DNA of 64,000 nt from Pelosinus fermentans JBW45. Its GTDB lineage: Bacteria > Bacillota > Negativicutes > DSM-13327. A program made the position numbers and the translations under genes. Below the pieces are notes generated by a model. That model saw only the letters and a list, made by a program, of their open reading frames with translations, was not told the DNA's origin and ran no database searches. Position 1 is the stretch's first letter. Each line of letters starts with the position of its first letter. Below, piece after piece: positions 61,203 through 64,000 of the stretch. The stretch spans positions 838,501 to 902,500 of the forward strand of contig NZ_CP010978.1 in assembly GCF_000271665.2 (NCBI RefSeq), written 5' to 3'.

Positions 61203-61248
61203 TAAAGACATGGGAGCGTTTATGACTAAACGTTTCCATGTCTTTTTT
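61203..61248 (+). terminator. Terminator after binding-protein gene 2
   Basis: AAAGACATGG and CCATGTCTTT form the base, with an inner AGCGTTTA/TAAACGT-like extension, followed by TTTTAAA. Confidence 0.88.
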
Positions 61249-61260
61249 AAATGACAAAAG

Positions 61261-61303
61261 AACACACCCCGTCACTGCGTGCCACCCCTCTCAAGAGGGG
61301 ATT
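61261..61303. repeat. Family A dispersed repeat, single arm, type b
   Basis: AACACACCCCGTCACTGCGT then GCCACCCCTCTCAAGAGGGG and ATTTTTT. It is nearly identical in the arm stem to the copy at 11918. Confidence 0.88.
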
Positions 61304-61325
61304 TTTTACTATGTCTGACCTATTC

Positions 61326-61352
61326 TTCGCATCTTCGCGTTTCAAAAGGTTT
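61326..61352. repeat. Family B half-repeat
   Basis: TTCGCATCTTCGCGTTTCAA is a right-hand family B arm without a visible partner. The rest of the 61188-61487 gap has no gene; TTGATG and TAAAAT near 61419-61445 may form a weak promoter for the next gene. Confidence 0.65.
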
Positions 61353-61487
61353 TATTTTTACTACTCGAAGAGTGGACATTTAGTAAAGTGTATTATTTTG
61401 ATAATACAAAAAATGCTTGATGATTCAGAAAAAAGATGTAAAATAGTAGAAGGTAAACAAATAGAGTTGTTATGGGAGGTTATTTGA

Positions 61488-62267
61488 TTGTCGAAAAAAA
61501 TGTTGAGTTTGATGGTAGTTGGAATTTTGGTATTATCCTTGGGTTTAGTTGGCTGTGGCCAGAAGGCTGCAGATGCGGACAAGGCCAAAGTGCTTAAAAT
61601 TGGTGCAGAGATGACATTTCCACCTTTTGAGTTTCAGGAAGAGGGCAATAAAGAATATGTCGGCTTTGATATGGATTTGGCAAGAGCAGTGGCAAAGCAA
61701 ATGGGCTACACTGCAGAAATTCAAAACATTGGTTTTGATGGTCTGATTCCTGCATTGGAAGCAGGCAATATTGATATGATCGTTTCCGGTATGAGCATTA
61801 CAGAAGAACGTAGTAAAAAAATAGCGTTCTCCAAACCTTACTATAAATCTGGTTTGTCCATCGTAGTTAAAGGGGATAATAATTCGATTACTAGCTTTAA
61901 AGATTTAGAAGGTAAAAGAATTGCTGTACAAATTGGCACCACAGGTGCTGAAGAAGCTAGAAAAATAAAAGATGCGAAAGTACGGGAATACAATAGCAAT
62001 TCCGAAGCATATATGGAACTAAAAGCAGGCGGTGTAGACGCAGTAGTGAATGATTTGCCAGTGAATGAATACTACTTAACGAAAAGCGGCGAGAAAAATG
62101 CCAAAATTGTTGGCGATATCGTGAATGCCGAGGAATATGGCATGGCTGTAACTAAGAAAAACACGGAGCTAGTGGAAAAAGTAAATAAGGCAATCGATGA
62201 ATTAAAGAAAAACGGCGAATATGAAAAAATTTATGTGAAATGGTTTGGTAAAAAACCACAACTATAA
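61488..62267 (+). CDS. Polar amino-acid ABC transporter substrate-binding lipoprotein, paralogue 3
   Basis: 259 aa. The start is TTG 61488 after GGGAGGTTATTTGA. The lipobox is LVGC near residue 23. 'VLKIGAEMTFPPFEFQEEG' (with Met-Thr-Phe-Pro in place of the Phe-Ala of the others), YVGFDMDLARAVAKQMGY and 'ALEAGNIDMIVSGMSITEERSKKIAFSKPYY' are the family 3 motifs. It is the most diverged of the three in the N-terminal cleft, so a different ligand preference is likely. A very strong terminator follows. Confidence 0.92.
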   Translation: MSKKMLSLMVVGILVLSLGLVGCGQKAADADKAKVLKIGAEMTFPPFEFQEEGNKEYVGFDMDLARAVAKQMGYTAEIQNIGFDGLIPALEAGNIDMIVSGMSITEERSKKIAFSKPYYKSGLSIVVKGDNNSITSFKDLEGKRIAVQIGTTGAEEARKIKDAKVREYNSNSEAYMELKAGGVDAVVNDLPVNEYYLTKSGEKNAKIVGDIVNAEEYGMAVTKKNTELVEKVNKAIDELKKNGEYEKIYVKWFGKKPQL

Positions 62268-62273
62268 AAAAAT

Positions 62274-62317
62274 GTAGAGGCTGCCTCAAGGGTTTATTGA
62301 GGCAGCCTCTACTTTTT
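62274..62317. terminator. Terminator shared by convergent genes
   Basis: A perfect 16-bp stem (62274-62289 with 62297-62312) encloses GGGTTTA and is followed by TTTTT. A-runs on the left allow use by the minus-strand gene too. Confidence 0.93.
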
Positions 62318-62338
62318 CCTTACCATACGAGAGGAAAC

Positions 62339-62923
62339 TTATATCCCGAACATAATTTCCGAATCACCTTCATCATTTTCCTTGTTAATGCCTCCTATAT
62401 TAAAGCGATAGGATAAGCCCCAATAAAAACCATCACATTTTTTATCGTTAAACTTTGAAATCCGGTAAGTAAAATTGGTTTTTAAATCATCGGTTAGCTT
62501 ATAATTTAATCCCACTTGTGATTCGCGGAAATGACTGCCAATGATCTGGGAAGCATAGTAATCCCAGTCTTCATTGAGAATGCCGCCAGTTGCTCCTCCC
62601 CAAAAAGGCTTGCTATGAGAATCCATCGATACATTGCCGACAATGAATCGAGAGCTAGGACCAAAATTAAATTGGGCATAGGTTTCAGTTGCTTTGTAAC
62701 CAGCAGAACGCCAATTACTCTTTTCGAATCCAACTGTCAGTGAATGTGTAATTTTATAATCAAAGTTATAATTACTCCCACTATCATTACTGTTATGAAT
62801 CATGAAGTCTACATTAAGATCTCCAATTTCCAAATTTTTAACTGGAGCAGCCAATGCGGTGCCAAGCATTAGATAGGTGCAAAAAAAAGATACCGCAGCT
62901 GTTTTTGTTCTTTTTTTCAACAT
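62339..62923 (-). CDS. Secreted protein, probable small outer-membrane beta-barrel
   Basis: 194 aa. A signal peptide (KKRTKTAAVSFFCTYLMLGTALAA, residues 3-26) is followed by alternating polar/aromatic strands: 'NYNFDYKITHSLTVGFEKSNW', 'ETYAQFNFGPSSRFIVGNV', 'ESQVGLNYKLTDDLKTNFTYRISKF' and 'FYWGLSYRFNIGG'. This is the amphipathic-strand pattern of an outer-membrane barrel, though it ends in an acidic tail rather than a terminal Phe. AGGAGGGA lies upstream of the ATG. It supports a diderm host. It is inserted between the binding proteins and their probable permease. Confidence 0.65.
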   Translation of the reverse strand: MLKKRTKTAAVSFFCTYLMLGTALAAPVKNLEIGDLNVDFMIHNSNDSGSNYNFDYKITHSLTVGFEKSNWRSAGYKATETYAQFNFGPSSRFIVGNVSMDSHSKPFWGGATGGILNEDWDYYASQIIGSHFRESQVGLNYKLTDDLKTNFTYRISKFNDKKCDGFYWGLSYRFNIGGINKENDEGDSEIMFGI

Positions 62924-63044
62924 GAAAAGATCCCTCCTAAAGATTTTAATGAACTTTCAATTACATCAATTATCGCTGCTCAACTTTGTTTTTTGCTTTG
63001 AAAATAAAAAAGGCTGCTTCGAGGCAGATTCTTTGGAGATCATA

Positions 63045-63092
63045 AATAAAACCCTTTGTGTCCTTTGCGTCTTTGTGGTTCAATCCGTTTTA
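63045..63092. repeat. Family B half-repeat in the gap before the permease gene
   Basis: CCTTTGTGTCCTTTGCGTCT then TTGTGGTTCAATCCG. The 353-bp gap 62924-63276 holds this element and a promoter, but no convincing gene. Confidence 0.65.
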
Positions 63093-63191
63093 TATGTTTT
63101 AAAGGGCGCACAGCGTTTTTCTTATGCTGAGACAGGACGGACCCTTAAAAGAATCTCATATTCTAAAGGATATATAGCATTTCAAATAGGA

Positions 63192-63220
63192 TTGACAGCA
63201 TTGTCCTGTGTGTTTATAAT
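63192..63220 (+). promoter_or_regulatory. Consensus sigma-A promoter of the permease operon
   Basis: TTGACA and TATAAT with a 17-nt spacer, both perfect. It lies 57 nt upstream of the permease ATG. Confidence 0.9.
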
Positions 63221-63276
63221 CATAGTGTTGCGTTATTATACATGCATACATATTTTTTGAATTAAGGGTGAAGACT

Positions 63277-63942
63277 ATGAACTTTGATTTTGATTTAATT
63301 GTGCGTTCCTTTCCCCTTTTACTAGTCGGTGCAGGGGTAACGGTGCAAATTACAGCATTTAGTGTGAGTCTGGGTTTGCTAATTGGAATGTTTGTTGGAA
63401 TCGCACGTTTATCCAATACTTGGATTATTAAAGCATTAGCTGCAGTGTATGTGGATTTTATTCGCGGCACACCGTTGTTAGTGCAAATTTTTCTTATTTA
63501 TTTTGCACTTCCCATTATTGTAGGGCAGCGGATTGATCCTTTTATTGCTGCGATTACCGCTTGCAGTATTAACAGCGGTGCCTATGTTGCAGAGATTTTC
63601 CGTGGCGGGATTCAATCCATTGACAAAGGGCAGATGGAAGCGGGACGTTCTCTTGGTATGACTTGGGGACAGACGATGCGTCATATTATTTTGCCCCAGG
63701 CTTTCAAACGCATCATCCCACCTCTGGGGAATGAGTTTATTGCAATGATGAAAGATTCTTCTTTGGTATCGGTAATTGGTTTTGAAGAGCTTACGAGAAG
63801 AGGGCAGTTAATTATTGCCCGCACCTACGGGTCTTTTGAAATATGGTTATCTGTAGCATTTATTTATTTGATTATGACCTTCACAATTTCACGTTTGGTA
63901 GATTATTTGGAGCGGAGGTACAAAATCGATGATAAACATTAA
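63277..63942 (+). CDS. Amino-acid ABC transporter permease (HisM/GlnP type)
   Basis: 221 aa from ATG 63277, following AAGGGTGAAG; the in-frame GTG 63268 lies within that site. Hydrophobic segments near residues 16-42, 57-75, 85-105 and 185-208. 'YVDFIRGTPLLVQIFLIYFALPII' is near 64, and the ATPase-contact EAA loop 'EAGRSLGMTWGQTMRHIILPQAFKRIIPPLGNEFI' is near 128-162. It forms the inner-membrane channel for the binding proteins encoded upstream. It overlaps the ATPase gene by 14 nt. Confidence 0.94.
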   Translation: MNFDFDLIVRSFPLLLVGAGVTVQITAFSVSLGLLIGMFVGIARLSNTWIIKALAAVYVDFIRGTPLLVQIFLIYFALPIIVGQRIDPFIAAITACSINSGAYVAEIFRGGIQSIDKGQMEAGRSLGMTWGQTMRHIILPQAFKRIIPPLGNEFIAMMKDSSLVSVIGFEELTRRGQLIIARTYGSFEIWLSVAFIYLIMTFTISRLVDYLERRYKIDDKH

Positions 63943-64000
63943 AAATGTTCATAAACATTTTGGTAAACTCCATGTCTTAAAAGGGATTAATGCTGATATA
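63929..64000 (+). CDS. Amino-acid ABC transporter ATP-binding protein, N-terminal fragment (cut by window end)
   Basis: Begins at ATG 63929 behind AGCGGAGGTACAAA, inside the permease's last codons. The visible 24 residues, 'MINIKNVHKHFGKLHVLKGI' and on, are the usual opening of GlnQ/HisP-type ATPases. The Walker motifs lie beyond the window. Overlap with the permease indicates coupled translation. Confidence 0.9.
   Translation, partial: MINIKNVHKHFGKLHVLKGINADI

Noticed and set aside
61251-61487. 78-codon frame before binding-protein gene 3
   Set aside because: It is encoded by family A and B repeats and covers the likely promoter.
62877-63260. 127-codon frame upstream of the permease
   Set aside because: It overlaps the 5' end of the minus-strand gene, a family B repeat and the consensus promoter.

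Overview
The window looks like a chromosomal segment of a motile, diderm (outer-membrane-bearing) Firmicute, most like the Negativicutes/Sporomusaceae (Pelosinus-type). The flagellar gene order is Firmicute-like (flgM-flgN-flgK-flgL-DUF6470-fliW-csrA-flagellin-flaG-fliD). There is a Gram-positive-type LexA box, many TTG/GTG starts with strong GGAGG sites, and one secreted protein that reads like a small outer-membrane beta-barrel. The genus is an inference; no rRNA or other marker gene is present.

Layout. (1) 1-13.5 kb: end of an exopolysaccharide locus (pyruvyl transferase fragment, F420H2-dehydrogenase-like Fe-S protein, two glycosyltransferases, a Wzy-like membrane protein), then nucleotide-sugar supply (rfbB, rfbA, a galE-like epimerase, manC, a phosphomannomutase, galU) and pgi. 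(2) 13.6-26 kb: mixed housekeeping and accessory genes. These are an orphan NarL/DegU-type regulator, a gene under a LexA box, an encapsulated-ferritin plus encapsulin pair, an ABC-F ATPase, a small sigma-factor cassette (sigma, DUF1659, DUF2922, YvrJ), a TSCPD protein, RecD2, a DUF559 nuclease-like gene, ComF and an HD-GYP protein. This part is strewn with three families of dispersed palindromic repeats. (3) 26.1-38.7 kb: late flagellar genes, including the FliW-CsrA-flagellin module, a Maf-type flagellin glycosyltransferase, FliS and a FliT-like protein. (4) 38.7-58.7 kb: a flagellin-glycosylation island. The pseudaminic acid pathway (pseB, pseC, spsF/pseF, ... pseH, pseG, pseI) is split by about 10 kb of AT-rich accessory genes: ATP-grasp/epimerase/HAD, FdtA/FdtB-like enzymes, glycosyltransferases, and an ACP-reductase-ligase trio. 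(5) 58.7-64 kb: a strongly promoted structured RNA candidate ahead of a zinc-ribbon gene, three tandem paralogous amino-acid-binding lipoproteins, an outer-membrane-like protein, and an amino-acid ABC permease and ATPase (cut by the window end).

How it fits together: RfbA/RfbB make dTDP-4-keto-6-deoxyglucose, which the distant FdtA/FdtB-like enzymes could convert to a 3-amino sugar. The Pse enzymes make CMP-pseudaminic acid for Maf to attach to the compact flagellin. FliW and CsrA probably balance flagellin synthesis through GGA motifs in the flagellin leader.

Most unusual signals: REPIN-like units with two distinct arm types surrounding a DUF559 nuclease-like gene whose stop codon lies inside a repeat; a roughly 220-nt structured RNA candidate with a consensus promoter; a LexA box on a gene of unknown function; and an acyl-activation trio inside the Pse locus. 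All calls are by reading alone; no database search was run.
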